Positions 15,585 to 24,673 of a stretch of 64,000 nt of DNA are shown in pieces. The notes under the pieces are model-generated. The model was not told the DNA's origin. It saw only the letters and a program-made list of their open reading frames with translations, and ran no database searches. Position 1 is the first letter of the stretch, and the number at the start of each line of letters is the position of its first letter. The stretch comes from Thalassotalea euphylliae. GTDB taxonomy: Bacteria > Pseudomonadota > Gammaproteobacteria > Enterobacterales > Alteromonadaceae. Made by a program: the position numbers and the translations under genes. The stretch is taken from contig NZ_QUOU01000001.1 in NCBI RefSeq assembly GCF_003390335.1, positions 2,356,001 to 2,420,000 on the forward strand, written 5' to 3'.

Positions 15585-16352
15585 ATGGATAACAACTTAT
15601 TTGATTTAACCGGAAAAGTCGCTCTAGTAACGGGGGCAAGCCGTGGCATTGGTGAAAGTATTGCGAAAACCCTCGCCGCCTACGGTGCGCACGTTATTGT
15701 GTCGAGCCGAAAAATTGAAGGCTGTGAAGCTGTGGTTGAGCAAATCACCTGTGCTGGTGGCAGCGCGCAAGCAATTCCTTGCCATATTGGCGATATGGAT
15801 CAAATTGATCAGCTCTTTGGCGCTATCACTGAGCAACATGGCAAGTTAGATATACTCGTTAATAATGCCGCGGCTAATCCTTATTTCGGCCATATTTTAG
15901 AAACCGACTTAGGTGCTTATCAAAAAACAGTGGATGTAAATATTCGCGGTTACTTCTTTATGTCGACCAAAGGTGCGCAGCTCATGAAAGATAACGGTGG
16001 CGGCGCCATTGTCAACGTAGCCTCAATCAACGGTGTTGTGCCCGGTGACTTCCAAGGTATTTACTCTATTACCAAAGCTGCGGTTATCTCGATGACCAAA
16101 GCATTCGCTAAAGAATGTGCCGCCTTTAATATTCGCGTTAATGCCCTATTGCCCGGCGCTACCGATACAAAATTTGCAGCAACACTTGTCAAAAACCCAG
16201 CCATTTTGAAACAAGCGATGGCCCATGTGCCAATGCGCAGAGTAGCAGAGCCTGACGAAATGTCAGGAACCGTATTGTACTTGGTTTCTGATGCCGCGAC
16301 TTACACAACGGGTACGTCAATTAATGTTGATGGTGGTTATTTGATTGGTTAA
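15585..16352 (+). CDS. SDR-family oxidoreductase
   Basis: A 255-residue short-chain dehydrogenase. The NAD(P)-binding motif is TGASRGIG (about 17-24), then NNAA (about 92-95), the catalytic serine in NVASING (about 146) and YSITK (about 159-163) for Tyr and Lys. The C-terminus YTTGTSINVDGGYLIG is typical. It has an AAAGGAAA ribosome-binding site. In the cluster it probably interconverts a hydroxyl and a keto group on an acyl-CoA, for example at C-3 or C-4. Exact substrate cannot be read from the sequence. Confidence 0.85.
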   Translation: MDNNLFDLTGKVALVTGASRGIGESIAKTLAAYGAHVIVSSRKIEGCEAVVEQITCAGGSAQAIPCHIGDMDQIDQLFGAITEQHGKLDILVNNAAANPYFGHILETDLGAYQKTVDVNIRGYFFMSTKGAQLMKDNGGGAIVNVASINGVVPGDFQGIYSITKAAVISMTKAFAKECAAFNIRVNALLPGATDTKFAATLVKNPAILKQAMAHVPMRRVAEPDEMSGTVLYLVSDAATYTTGTSINVDGGYLIG

Positions 16353-16450
16353 CCCTTTGCCAGGTGAAAGCTTAGGCAAAAACTGCCTATACAAAAGTCG
16401 AAGCTTAACTATCAATAAAAACAAATGTAACCACGCGTTGGGAGAAGATA

Positions 16451-17662
16451 ATGAATTTTGAATACTCAGAAAAAGTCGAAGGCCTACTTAGCCAGCTTCG
16501 TGCCTTTATGGATGAATTTATTTATCCAAATGAAGATTTGATGAATAAGCAAATCGCGGAACATCAATGGTCAACGCCGCCATTAATGGAAGAATTAAAA
16601 GTTCAAGCAAAAGCACAGGGACTGTGGAATTTATTCCTGCCAATTGCCTACGGCGACTTTAGTGCGGGGTTAACTAACTTAGAGTATGCGCCATTAGCGG
16701 AAGAAATGGGCAAGGTATTCTGGGCGCCAGAGGTATTTAACTGCGCAGCGCCAGATACGGGCAACATGGAAGTACTTGCCAAATACGGCAGCGAAGCGCA
16801 ACAAAAACGCTGGTTGATGCCACTACTTGCTGGTGAAATTCGCTCTGCATTTGCGATGACAGAGCCAGATGTTGCGTCATCGGATGCGACGAACATTGAA
16901 ACCTTAATTGAACGCGATGGTGACGAATACGTTATTACGGGTAAAAAATTCTATATCAGTGGCGCGTGCCGCAAGCAATGCCAGATTATGATCGTCATGG
17001 GTAAAACCGACCCAACCAACGAAAACCGCTATGTTCAACAGTCGCAAATCTTAGTACCAGTCAACACACCTGGCGTCACTATCGTTCGACCAATGAAAGT
17101 GTTTGGCTATAACGATGCCCCTGAAGGCCACGCAGAAGTGATTTTTGATAACGTGCGCGTACCTGCTGAAAATATGATCGCTGGTGAAGGACGCGGTTTC
17201 GAAATTGCCCAAGGACGATTAGGGCCAGGCCGCATTCATCACTGTATGCGCTCAGTTGGTGCAGCGCAGCGCGCCTTAGAGATGATGTGTAAGCGCGTCA
17301 ACGAACGTACGGTGTTTGGTCAGCCAATGAGTAAACTCCAATCTATCCGCGAAGATATCGCGACATCAGCATGCCAAGTCGAGCAAGCGCGATTACTGAC
17401 CTTAAAAGCCGCACAAAAAATGGATATCGCTGGCAATAAAGCCGCACAAGATTTGATTGCAATGATTAAGATTGTCGCGCCGAATATGGCACTTGACGTG
17501 TTAGACAGAGCGATTCAAATTCACGGTGCCCAAGGGGTTTCACAAGATACTTTCTTAGCTCATATGTACGCAGGTCAGCGCACCTTGCGACTCGCCGATG
17601 GTCCTGATCAGGTGCATATGATGCAACTCGGTCGCAATTTAGCCGCTAAACACGCGTTGTAA
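16451..17662 (+). CDS. Acyl-CoA dehydrogenase, ACAD10/11 (LvaC-like) type
   Basis: A 403-residue FAD-dependent acyl-CoA dehydrogenase with the three standard domains. Landmarks are AFAMTEPDVASSDATNIET (FAD/substrate site), YVITGKKFYISGA and GRLGPGRIHHCMRSVGAAQR. The usual YEGT tail that carries the base in medium-chain enzymes is replaced by LADGPDQVH, as in the ACAD10/11 group. The next gene, 25 nt on, is an APH-type kinase. The same pairing occurs fused in mammalian ACAD10/11 and as LvaC/LvaA in levulinate catabolism, where 4-phosphoacyl-CoA loses phosphate to give the 2-enoyl-CoA. That role is inferred here. Confidence 0.85.
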   Translation: MNFEYSEKVEGLLSQLRAFMDEFIYPNEDLMNKQIAEHQWSTPPLMEELKVQAKAQGLWNLFLPIAYGDFSAGLTNLEYAPLAEEMGKVFWAPEVFNCAAPDTGNMEVLAKYGSEAQQKRWLMPLLAGEIRSAFAMTEPDVASSDATNIETLIERDGDEYVITGKKFYISGACRKQCQIMIVMGKTDPTNENRYVQQSQILVPVNTPGVTIVRPMKVFGYNDAPEGHAEVIFDNVRVPAENMIAGEGRGFEIAQGRLGPGRIHHCMRSVGAAQRALEMMCKRVNERTVFGQPMSKLQSIREDIATSACQVEQARLLTLKAAQKMDIAGNKAAQDLIAMIKIVAPNMALDVLDRAIQIHGAQGVSQDTFLAHMYAGQRTLRLADGPDQVHMMQLGRNLAAKHAL

Positions 17663-17687
17663 ATAGCATCGGCAACTAGGAAGTTAT

Positions 17688-18716
17688 ATGAAAGAAGTTG
17701 ATCAATTAAACGAGCAGGTTTTATCCGAATATTTAGCAAGCCAGCTTAGTGACTTTAACGGACCGATCACACTCGCAAAATTCGATGGTGGTCAATCCAA
17801 TCCAACCTTTAAAGTCACTACGCCCGAGCGTGCTTATGTGTTGCGCAAGCAGCCACCAGGCAAGTTGTTAAAATCTGCACATGCTGTAGATCGCGAATAT
17901 CGCGTGATCAAATCACTGTATGGCACAGATGTACCCGTTGCTAAGCCCTATCACCTGTGCACAGACACGAGCGTGCTCGGTGAAATGTTCTATTTAATGG
18001 AATTTATTGATGGCGATATTCATTGGGATCCCGCGCTGAATAAAGTCACGAGCAATGAACAACGCGCCGCCATGTACGATGCGATGAACAAAACACTGGC
18101 CGCAATTCATCGAGTTAATGTTAACGACATTGGTTTAGGGGATTACGGTAAGCCGGGTAATTATTTTGAGCGTCAATTATCCCGTTGGATTGAACAGTAT
18201 CGTGCGACAGAGCTAGAGCGCATTGAGGAAATGGATATGCTCTACGACTGGCTCGCGCAGCACTTACCTGCTGATGATGGCCGTGTTGCGCTAGTGCACG
18301 GTGATTATCGCCTCGACAATATGATGTTTGCCCCCAACTCCGCCCAAATTCTCGCAGTGCTGGATTGGGAGCTGTCAACCTTAGGTCACCCTTTTGCTGA
18401 TCTTGCTTATCAATGTATGCAACTGAGACTCCCCCGTGGTATGGGCGGCGTAGACGGTTTGGCAAATGTCGACAGAGCGAGCCTCGGCATACCAAGTGAA
18501 CGCGAATATGTAGAGCGCTATTGCCAACGGATGAACATTTCAGGCATTGAAAACTGGCCGTTTTACTTGGCATTTAGCTTTTTCCGTTTAGCCGCCATTG
18601 TTCAAGGAGTCGCTAAACGAGCTACTTTAGGTAATGCGTCAAACAAGAACGCAATGAACCTCGGCGCTTTAGTTAAACCGCTAGCGCAAATGGCGCTTGG
18701 TGTTACCCGCGAATAG
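17688..18716 (+). CDS. APH-family kinase, ACAD10/11 or LvaA-like
   Basis: A 342-residue aminoglycoside-phosphotransferase-fold kinase. Visible parts: a glycine-rich loop and lysine (FDGGQSNPTFKVTT...YVLRKQPPGKLL, about 28-58), the catalytic loop LVHGDYRLDNMMF (about 202-214) and the metal-binding ILAVLDWELSTLGHP (about 219-233). The RKQPPG and HAVDREYRV blocks are typical of ACAD10/11-associated kinases rather than antibiotic-resistance enzymes. It probably phosphorylates the 4-hydroxyl of a hydroxyacyl-CoA for the neighbouring dehydrogenase. Antibiotic inactivation is unlikely. Confidence 0.85.
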   Translation: MKEVDQLNEQVLSEYLASQLSDFNGPITLAKFDGGQSNPTFKVTTPERAYVLRKQPPGKLLKSAHAVDREYRVIKSLYGTDVPVAKPYHLCTDTSVLGEMFYLMEFIDGDIHWDPALNKVTSNEQRAAMYDAMNKTLAAIHRVNVNDIGLGDYGKPGNYFERQLSRWIEQYRATELERIEEMDMLYDWLAQHLPADDGRVALVHGDYRLDNMMFAPNSAQILAVLDWELSTLGHPFADLAYQCMQLRLPRGMGGVDGLANVDRASLGIPSEREYVERYCQRMNISGIENWPFYLAFSFFRLAAIVQGVAKRATLGNASNKNAMNLGALVKPLAQMALGVTRE

Positions 18717-18816
18717 CAGGAAATAACTAAGAACACAGTAAACAAAAATAAAAATAACAACCTAACAATACAAACAAAATTATGACTAACAACAGGTACA
18801 GCACAAGGAGCACAAA

Positions 18817-19578
18817 ATGGACGCTATGTTAGATTTCACCGGAAAAACCGTATTGGTCACTGGTGCTTCTCAAGGTCTAGGAAACTTATTGGCAGATGCC
18901 CTCGCCAGCCGTGGCGCCAATATTGTCATTGGTGATATTAAAGCAGCCGAATTAAAAACCACCGAGCAACAGTTTATCGACAAAGGTTATGCTGTAGCAT
19001 CACTTGCGGGTGACGTTTCGCAAGACAGCTATTGCCAAAGCCTAGCGCAACTGGCTATCGATAAATTTGGCCGACTTGATATTGCAGTCAATAACGCCGG
19101 TATTGCACCAGCGGTAGCGCCTTTGCATCAAACAGATGAAGAAACCATGGATAAACAGTTCGCCGTCAATGTTAAAGGCGTGCAGTTTGGCATGAAACAT
19201 CAAATTCCGTTAATGCTCAACCAAGGTGGCGGCGTGGTGCTAAATGTTAGCTCTTTAGCTGGCCTTGGCGGCGCGCCGGGTGTCGCTTCATATGCAGCGG
19301 CTAAACACGCCGTTATCGGCCTGACAAAAACCGCCGCGGTTGAATACGGACGTTTTGGCATTCGCGTCAACGCCGCTTGCCCCTTCTTCACCCTGACCAA
19401 TATGGTGACAGATATGTCAGATGATGATGATCGCAAAAAGATGGCGCGCGGCGCACCAATGAAGCGCCTAGCTGAGCCACAAGAAGTTGTTGCGACCATG
19501 TTATTGATGCTATCACCGGCCAATACCTATATGACAGGTCAAACTATCGCTATCGATGGCGGTGTAACCGCCATGTAA
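18817..19578 (+). CDS. SDR-family oxidoreductase
   Basis: A 253-residue short-chain dehydrogenase. Motifs: TGASQGLG (about 16-23), DV-type aspartate, NNAG (about 91-94), NVSSLAG (about 141-147) and YAAAK (about 156-160). The end TGQTIAIDGGVTAM is typical. An AAGGAGC ribosome-binding site lies close upstream of ATG 18817. Second SDR of the cluster; it probably oxidises a hydroxyacyl-CoA or its keto form. A strong hairpin follows its stop. Confidence 0.85.
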   Translation: MDAMLDFTGKTVLVTGASQGLGNLLADALASRGANIVIGDIKAAELKTTEQQFIDKGYAVASLAGDVSQDSYCQSLAQLAIDKFGRLDIAVNNAGIAPAVAPLHQTDEETMDKQFAVNVKGVQFGMKHQIPLMLNQGGGVVLNVSSLAGLGGAPGVASYAAAKHAVIGLTKTAAVEYGRFGIRVNAACPFFTLTNMVTDMSDDDDRKKMARGAPMKRLAEPQEVVATMLLMLSPANTYMTGQTIAIDGGVTAM

Positions 19579-19583
19579 AAAAC

Positions 19584-19614
19584 AGCGAGCACAAGTTTAG
19601 TACTTGTGCTCGCT
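19584..19614 (+). terminator. Strong hairpin inside the catabolic cluster
   Basis: AGCGAGCACAAGT (19584-19596) pairs perfectly with ACTTGTGCTCGCT (19602-19614) around a 5-nt loop. Only a short T-poor tail follows. It lies just after an SDR stop and 46 nt before the next gene, so it could be a partial terminator or an mRNA-stabilising stem that sets different expression levels on either side. Confidence 0.6.
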
Positions 19615-19659
19615 TATTGATTCGATATGCCCAGCGACGAATGATTTGGGGGAAAGATA

Positions 19660-21483
19660 ATGAACAACAAAATGCTTAACGAGCGTGAAATCGATTTTCT
19701 ACTTTACGAACTATTTGATACAGATGCTCTTTTTGAGCGTGAGCGTTATCAAGATCACGACCGCACTACCTTCAAGGAAGTGATCCAAACGGCTCGAAAT
19801 GTTGCCGAAAAACACTTTTTACCATTGCGCCATACGCTCGATAATCAACAACCGACGTTCGACGGTGAAAAAGTTCATATTATACCTGAGCTCAAACCTG
19901 CGCTTGATGCCCTGAATGAGTCTGGCATGCCATCAGCAACCGCTGACTATGAGTTCAATGGCATGCAATTACCGCCAATTGTCGCCAATATCGCCGGGGT
20001 TTATCTCACCATTGCTGGGGGAACCGCACTTGGTTACAGCATGTTAACCACAGCTAACGCCAATTTACTGCAAGCACACGGCAGTGATGCGCTAATTGAA
20101 AAATGGGTTAAGCCACTGCGTGAAGGGCGCTTTGCTGGCACGATGGCCATGACTGAACCCGATGCAGGCTCGGGGCTTGCCGACTTAACCACGAGTGCTG
20201 TCAAAGCTGATGATGGCACATACCGGATCACGGGCAATAAAATTTATATCTCAGGTGGCGATCATAACCTCAGTGACAATATCGTGCACCTTGTGCTCGC
20301 ACGAGTCAAAGGCGCACCCAAGGGAGTAAAAGGCATTTCACTATTTGTCGTCCCCAAGTATCTGGTCAATGACGATGGCAGCTTAGGGGCGAAAAACGAT
20401 GTCGCCCTTGCTGGCTTGTTCCACAAAATGGGGGGCCGTGCGCAGACCTCTACGGCACTGAGTTTTGGTGAGCAAGGTGGCGCAATTGGTTACTTAGTCG
20501 GCGAAGAAAATCACGGCTTAGCCTATATGTTTCACATGATGAATGAAGCGCGAATTATGGTTGGCACCAGCGGTGCAGCCCTTGCCATGGGTGGCTATCA
20601 ATATTCGCTAGAATACGCGAAAAATCGCCCACAAGGCCGCCTTCCTTCGTGTAAAGACCCACTATCGCCGCCTGTTAATATTATTGAACACGCAGATGTA
20701 AAACGTATGCTCTTAGCGCAAAAAGCTTATGCTGAAGGTGCATTGGCGTTAGTCCTGCTTGGTAGCCAACTGTCTGATGATGAAAAAACAGCAAACACCA
20801 AAGAGCAGCGCAGTTACGCACATACACTGCTTGATTTACTCACCCCTGTGATTAAAACCTGGCCCTCTGAATATGGCACCAAAGCAAATGACTTTGCCAT
20901 TCAAGTATTAGGGGGTGCTGGTTATGTTAATGAACACCCGATTGAAATGTTCTACCGCGATAACCGCCTTAACCCGATTCACGAAGGAACAACAGGTATT
21001 CAATCGCTTGATTTACTGGCGCGCAAAGTGCCTATGGGAGGGATGCAAGGCTATCAAGCGCTGATGACCGAAATGACTAACACGGTCAAAGACGCTAGCA
21101 ATCTCGATACGCTGAGTGAATTCTGTCAACGATTGACCAAGGCAATGACAACGTTAAATCAAACGACTGATAAATTGTTAACTGCTATGGGTAACAGCCG
21201 CAATGAACATCATGAAAGCATTGATCAAGTGCTTGCAAATTCAGTGCATTACTTATCCATGTTTGGCCATGTTGTGGTGGCTTGGTTGTGGTTAAAACAA
21301 GCAAAAGTTGCAACCCTTGCGCTACCCAACACAGCTCACGAAAGTGAGCAACAGTTTTATCAAGGTAAATTGCAAGCCGCGCAATATTTTTATCGCTACG
21401 AGCTAGTGCAAATTGAACAATGGGCGAGCTTACTGAACGCACTTGATGATACTTGCTATCAAATGCAAACCAGCTGGTTCTAA
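19660..21483 (+). CDS. Acyl-CoA dehydrogenase with C-terminal extension
   Basis: A 607-residue flavin acyl-CoA dehydrogenase of the long form that carries an extra ~130-residue C-terminal domain. Landmarks: GTMAMTEPDAGSGLADLTTS, YRITGNKIYISGGDHN, GYLVGEENHGLAYMFHMMNE, and the active-site loop DNRLNPIHEGTTGIQSLDLL, whose EGTTG carries the catalytic Glu. It introduces the 2,3-double bond in beta-oxidation and passes electrons to ETF. The long form usually prefers medium or long chains. A GGGGGAAAG ribosome-binding site precedes it. Confidence 0.9.
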   Translation: MNNKMLNEREIDFLLYELFDTDALFERERYQDHDRTTFKEVIQTARNVAEKHFLPLRHTLDNQQPTFDGEKVHIIPELKPALDALNESGMPSATADYEFNGMQLPPIVANIAGVYLTIAGGTALGYSMLTTANANLLQAHGSDALIEKWVKPLREGRFAGTMAMTEPDAGSGLADLTTSAVKADDGTYRITGNKIYISGGDHNLSDNIVHLVLARVKGAPKGVKGISLFVVPKYLVNDDGSLGAKNDVALAGLFHKMGGRAQTSTALSFGEQGGAIGYLVGEENHGLAYMFHMMNEARIMVGTSGAALAMGGYQYSLEYAKNRPQGRLPSCKDPLSPPVNIIEHADVKRMLLAQKAYAEGALALVLLGSQLSDDEKTANTKEQRSYAHTLLDLLTPVIKTWPSEYGTKANDFAIQVLGGAGYVNEHPIEMFYRDNRLNPIHEGTTGIQSLDLLARKVPMGGMQGYQALMTEMTNTVKDASNLDTLSEFCQRLTKAMTTLNQTTDKLLTAMGNSRNEHHESIDQVLANSVHYLSMFGHVVVAWLWLKQAKVATLALPNTAHESEQQFYQGKLQAAQYFYRYELVQIEQWASLLNALDDTCYQMQTSWF

Positions 21484-21525
21484 CACCAATCCGCATAATA
21501 ATAAACTTTTCGATAAGGAATTCAG

Positions 21526-22047
21526 ATGACAACTCAAAATGAAGCTATTTTAGCAGCGAGTGCTCAAACAGCTGAACACCAAGCAGCACCTAAAGTCGTA
21601 TCAAAAGCAGAACTAAGTAACTACATTGGCTACAAAGCCCAGCCAACCCAATGGCACCAAGTCACACAAGCGCAGATTGATCAATTTGCGGATTGCACCT
21701 TAGATCATCAATTTATCCACGTTGATCCTGAAAAAGCCAAAAACACACCGTTTGGCACCACGATAGCTCACGGCTTTCTTACACTATCTTTGCTTTCTCA
21801 CTTTGCTGAACAATATAGCATCACCATTGAAGGCGCATACATGGGCATTAACTCAGGGTTCGATAAAATTCGCTTCCTTCAGCCGGTAAAAGTTGGCAGC
21901 AACATTCGAGCACATGCAACCATCGTCAGCATTGATGAAACTAAACCTGGCCAATATCGCGTAAAAACAGACGTTTCTGTAGAAATAGAGGGCGTTGATA
22001 CGCCAGCACTCATCGCTGAATGGGTGGGCATTCAACTAGTGAAGTAG
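21526..22047 (+). CDS. MaoC-family (R)-specific enoyl-CoA hydratase
   Basis: A 173-residue single hot-dog protein. The hydratase-2 signature is visible at about 62-90: FADCTLDHQFIHVDPEKAK..PFGTTIAHGFLTLS, including the Asp and His that activate water. It would hydrate trans-2-enoyl-CoA to (3R)-hydroxyacyl-CoA. The gene sits directly before an SDR of the peroxisomal multifunctional-enzyme type, which oxidises (3R)-hydroxyacyl-CoA, so together they make an R-route beta-oxidation. Confidence 0.85.
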   Translation: MTTQNEAILAASAQTAEHQAAPKVVSKAELSNYIGYKAQPTQWHQVTQAQIDQFADCTLDHQFIHVDPEKAKNTPFGTTIAHGFLTLSLLSHFAEQYSITIEGAYMGINSGFDKIRFLQPVKVGSNIRAHATIVSIDETKPGQYRVKTDVSVEIEGVDTPALIAEWVGIQLVK

Positions 22048-22113
22048 CATCTTGCGCTAAAACGTGCCGAATTTACAGAATCAAGATTAAAAGAATAAAC
22101 AAGGATTTACACA

Positions 22114-23028
22114 ATGAACATAGAATTTAACGGTAAAGTCGCTATCGTCACCGGAGCTGGCAACGGTTTAGGCAAGTCACACGCCCTAGCCCTTGCTAAA
22201 CGCGGGGCAAAAGTGGTGGTTAATGACTTAGGTGGTGCACGCGATGGTAGCGGTGAATCGCTTGCGGCATCTGAGCAAGTTGTACAAGAAATTATTGCTG
22301 CAGGCGGCGAAGCAATGAGCCATGGTGCCAATGTCGCAGATTTTGCTCAGGTGCAAGACATGGTGCAACAAGCCATGGATAAGTGGGGACGCGTCGATAT
22401 TCTGGTGAACAACGCCGGCATTTTGCGCGATAAATCATTCGCCAAAATGACATTAGACGACTTTAAGCTTGTCATGGATGTGCACCTTATGGGCTCAGTA
22501 AATTGTACCAAAGCCGTATGGGATATTATGCGCGCGCAAAACTATGGTCGTATTGTGATGACCACCTCGTCAAGTGGCATGTATGGCAACTTTGGGCAAT
22601 CAAACTATGGCGCCGCGAAAATGGCTGTACTGGGTTTAATGAACACGTTAGTGCTAGAAGGCGCTAAACACGATATTCGCGTCAACGCCCTTGCACCAAC
22701 AGCTGGTACGCGAATGACAGAAGACCTAATGCCGGAAAATATTTTAGGCATGTTGGCGCCCGAATATGTTACGCCGGGACTACTGACGTTGTGTGATGAC
22801 GATGCGCCTAATCGCACCATTTTATCTGCCGGTGCTGGTGGCTATGCTACTGCCACGATTTACGAAACAGACGGTATTTTCTTATCGCCAGAGCAGCAAT
22901 CGCCCGAAGCGATTCGCGAGCAATGGCAAGCGGTTAGTGCAACTGAGCAGCAACAGGCACTTGAATCAGGTGTTAAGCAATCAGAGAAGTTTCTAACGAA
23001 AGCCATGGCAGCAATGCAGCCTAGCTAG
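22114..23028 (+). CDS. SDR resembling (3R)-hydroxyacyl-CoA dehydrogenase of MFE-2
   Basis: A 304-residue SDR. The cofactor motif and following strand, TGAGNGLGKSHALALAKRGA then VVVNDLGGARDG, are characteristic of the dehydrogenase unit of the peroxisomal multifunctional enzyme type 2. NNAGILRDKSF, the catalytic TTSSSGMYGNFGQSNYGAAK and the longer C-terminal tail fit too. It should convert (3R)-hydroxyacyl-CoA to 3-ketoacyl-CoA with NAD, taking the product of the MaoC hydratase and feeding the thiolase downstream. Confidence 0.85.
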   Translation: MNIEFNGKVAIVTGAGNGLGKSHALALAKRGAKVVVNDLGGARDGSGESLAASEQVVQEIIAAGGEAMSHGANVADFAQVQDMVQQAMDKWGRVDILVNNAGILRDKSFAKMTLDDFKLVMDVHLMGSVNCTKAVWDIMRAQNYGRIVMTTSSSGMYGNFGQSNYGAAKMAVLGLMNTLVLEGAKHDIRVNALAPTAGTRMTEDLMPENILGMLAPEYVTPGLLTLCDDDAPNRTILSAGAGGYATATIYETDGIFLSPEQQSPEAIREQWQAVSATEQQQALESGVKQSEKFLTKAMAAMQPS

Positions 23029-23110
23029 CGGCTACTTAGCTAATGCGATTTGCTATTAATTTTACAAGCCGACTTTACATGCTGACCACACACTTTTTAA
23101 GGAGATAAGT

Positions 23111-24304
23111 ATGACATCAAATGCTAGAGAAGCTGTCATCGTTTCAGTTGCTCGAACCCCAATTGCCAAAGCTTATCGCGGTGCTTTTAACGATTTGACT
23201 TCACCTTCACTTGCTGCGATTGCCATTAATGCCGCACTAGACAAAGTAAATATTAGCGGTGATGAAGTTGACGATTGTATTTTTGGTGCCGCTATGCAGC
23301 AGGGTAGCCAAGGTATGAACTTTGGGCGTCAAGCCGCAATGGCTGCTAAACTGCCTGTCTCTGTGCCCGGGATGACTATCGATCGCCAATGTGCCTCTGG
23401 CTTAATGGCCGTTGCGAGCGCCGCTAACCATATCGTTGGCGATGGCGCGAATGTGGTCGTGGCTGGCGGTTGTGAGTCCATTACCTTAGTACAAAATGAG
23501 CATATGAATATGCATCGCGCCGTTGATGAACAAGTTAAAGAATATGCACCAGCGATTTACATGCCAATGCTAGATACCGCAGAAGTCGTCGCTAAACGTT
23601 ACGATATTTCTCGTCAAGCACAAGACGAATACGCCCTACTTTCTCAGCAGCGCACCGCAGCAGCGCAAGCCAATAATTTATTTGCTGACGAAATTGTACC
23701 AGTCACTACCACCAAACTCGTTCAAGACAAAGAAACGGGCGAGATTAGCAAACAAGCAGTGACGTTAAGCCAAGATGAAGGCAACCGTCCTGACACCACC
23801 TTGGCTGGCCTCTCACAAGTTAGAACCGTTAAAGAAGGTGGTTGTATTACCGGCGGCAATGCGTCACAGCTTTCTGATGGCGCAGCTGCCCTAGTGTTAA
23901 TGGAAAAGTCAGTTGCTGAGCAAAAAGGTTTAGCGCCACTTGGTGCTTATCGCGGCATGGCAATAGCGGGCTGTGAGCCTGATGAAATGGGCATTGGGCC
24001 AATTTATGCCATTCCTAAATTACTCGAGCGCCATGGGCTAACGATTGATGATATTGGCCTTTGGGAGCTTAATGAGGCCTTCGCTGTACAAGTGCTTTAC
24101 TGCGCCGATTACTTGGGTATTGATAAAGAAAAACTCAATGTTAACGGCGGCGCGATTTCAATTGGTCACCCTTACGGTATGAGTGGTGCCCGTTTGGTAA
24201 TGCATGCGTTACTGGAAGGCAAACGCCGTGGTGTTAAATACGTGGTTGTGACTATGTGTATTGGCGGTGGACAAGGAGCTGCAGGACTATTTGAGGTGTT
24301 ATAG
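23111..24304 (+). CDS. Acetyl-CoA C-acyltransferase (3-ketoacyl-CoA thiolase)
   Basis: A 397-residue thiolase for the final chain-shortening step. The nucleophilic Cys lies in TIDRQCASGLMAVA (about 92), the histidine in NGGAISIGHPYGMSGAR (about 353) and the second Cys in VVTMCIGGGQGAAG (about 383). Length and motifs match the degradative thiolase family (FadA/FadI/AtoB group). An AAGGAGATAAGT ribosome-binding site precedes it. It follows the hydratase and dehydrogenase and completes a full beta-oxidation set. Confidence 0.92.
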   Translation: MTSNAREAVIVSVARTPIAKAYRGAFNDLTSPSLAAIAINAALDKVNISGDEVDDCIFGAAMQQGSQGMNFGRQAAMAAKLPVSVPGMTIDRQCASGLMAVASAANHIVGDGANVVVAGGCESITLVQNEHMNMHRAVDEQVKEYAPAIYMPMLDTAEVVAKRYDISRQAQDEYALLSQQRTAAAQANNLFADEIVPVTTTKLVQDKETGEISKQAVTLSQDEGNRPDTTLAGLSQVRTVKEGGCITGGNASQLSDGAAALVLMEKSVAEQKGLAPLGAYRGMAIAGCEPDEMGIGPIYAIPKLLERHGLTIDDIGLWELNEAFAVQVLYCADYLGIDKEKLNVNGGAISIGHPYGMSGARLVMHALLEGKRRGVKYVVVTMCIGGGQGAAGLFEVL

Positions 24305-24391
24305 AAAACCTTTAGTCTACACAGCATAAGTCAATTCTCATCACATCAGTAAAGGCTTACAATGTTGACACTGTCTAGTTGCAAATGTACG

Positions 24392-24426
24392 CTGGCTAAC
24401 ATGCTATAAAATGGCATGTTAGCCAG
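24392..24426. other. Perfect 13-bp hairpin between thiolase and ligase genes
   Basis: CTGGCTAACATGC (24392-24404) pairs with GCATGTTAGCCAG (24414-24426), loop 9 nt. It lacks a T-run on either side, so it is more likely a binding site, cruciform or mRNA-end stabiliser than a classic terminator. It sits in a 369-nt gap that otherwise holds no gene and probably contains the promoter of the downstream ligase gene. Confidence 0.6.
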
Positions 24427-24673
24427 AAACCTAAGCATCTAGAATTTAGCGTTAATAGTGATAAAAAATGCGTTTTAGGTAGTGTTTTCAATTTCCAGCT
24501 AACTATATGTAAGCCAACGCTGGTAGTGACATCTGGTAAAACTGTTAACTAACAACATATAGCTGACAGCGAATAGCGAAAAACAACAGTACAAGTTCTA
24601 AAAAGCTTTAAAAAATAATTACAAAAATAAAAACAAATAAAAATTACAACAATCGTTTGATAGAGGATAAGCA

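Noticed and set aside
18121..18573. 150-codon frame antisense to the APH kinase
   Set aside because: The plus-strand kinase has complete catalytic motifs over the same interval; the antisense frame has none.
17688..18716. Aminoglycoside resistance by the APH-fold protein
   Set aside because: Sequence blocks and the neighbouring acyl-CoA dehydrogenase match the ACAD10/11-associated kinase group, not antibiotic kinases.
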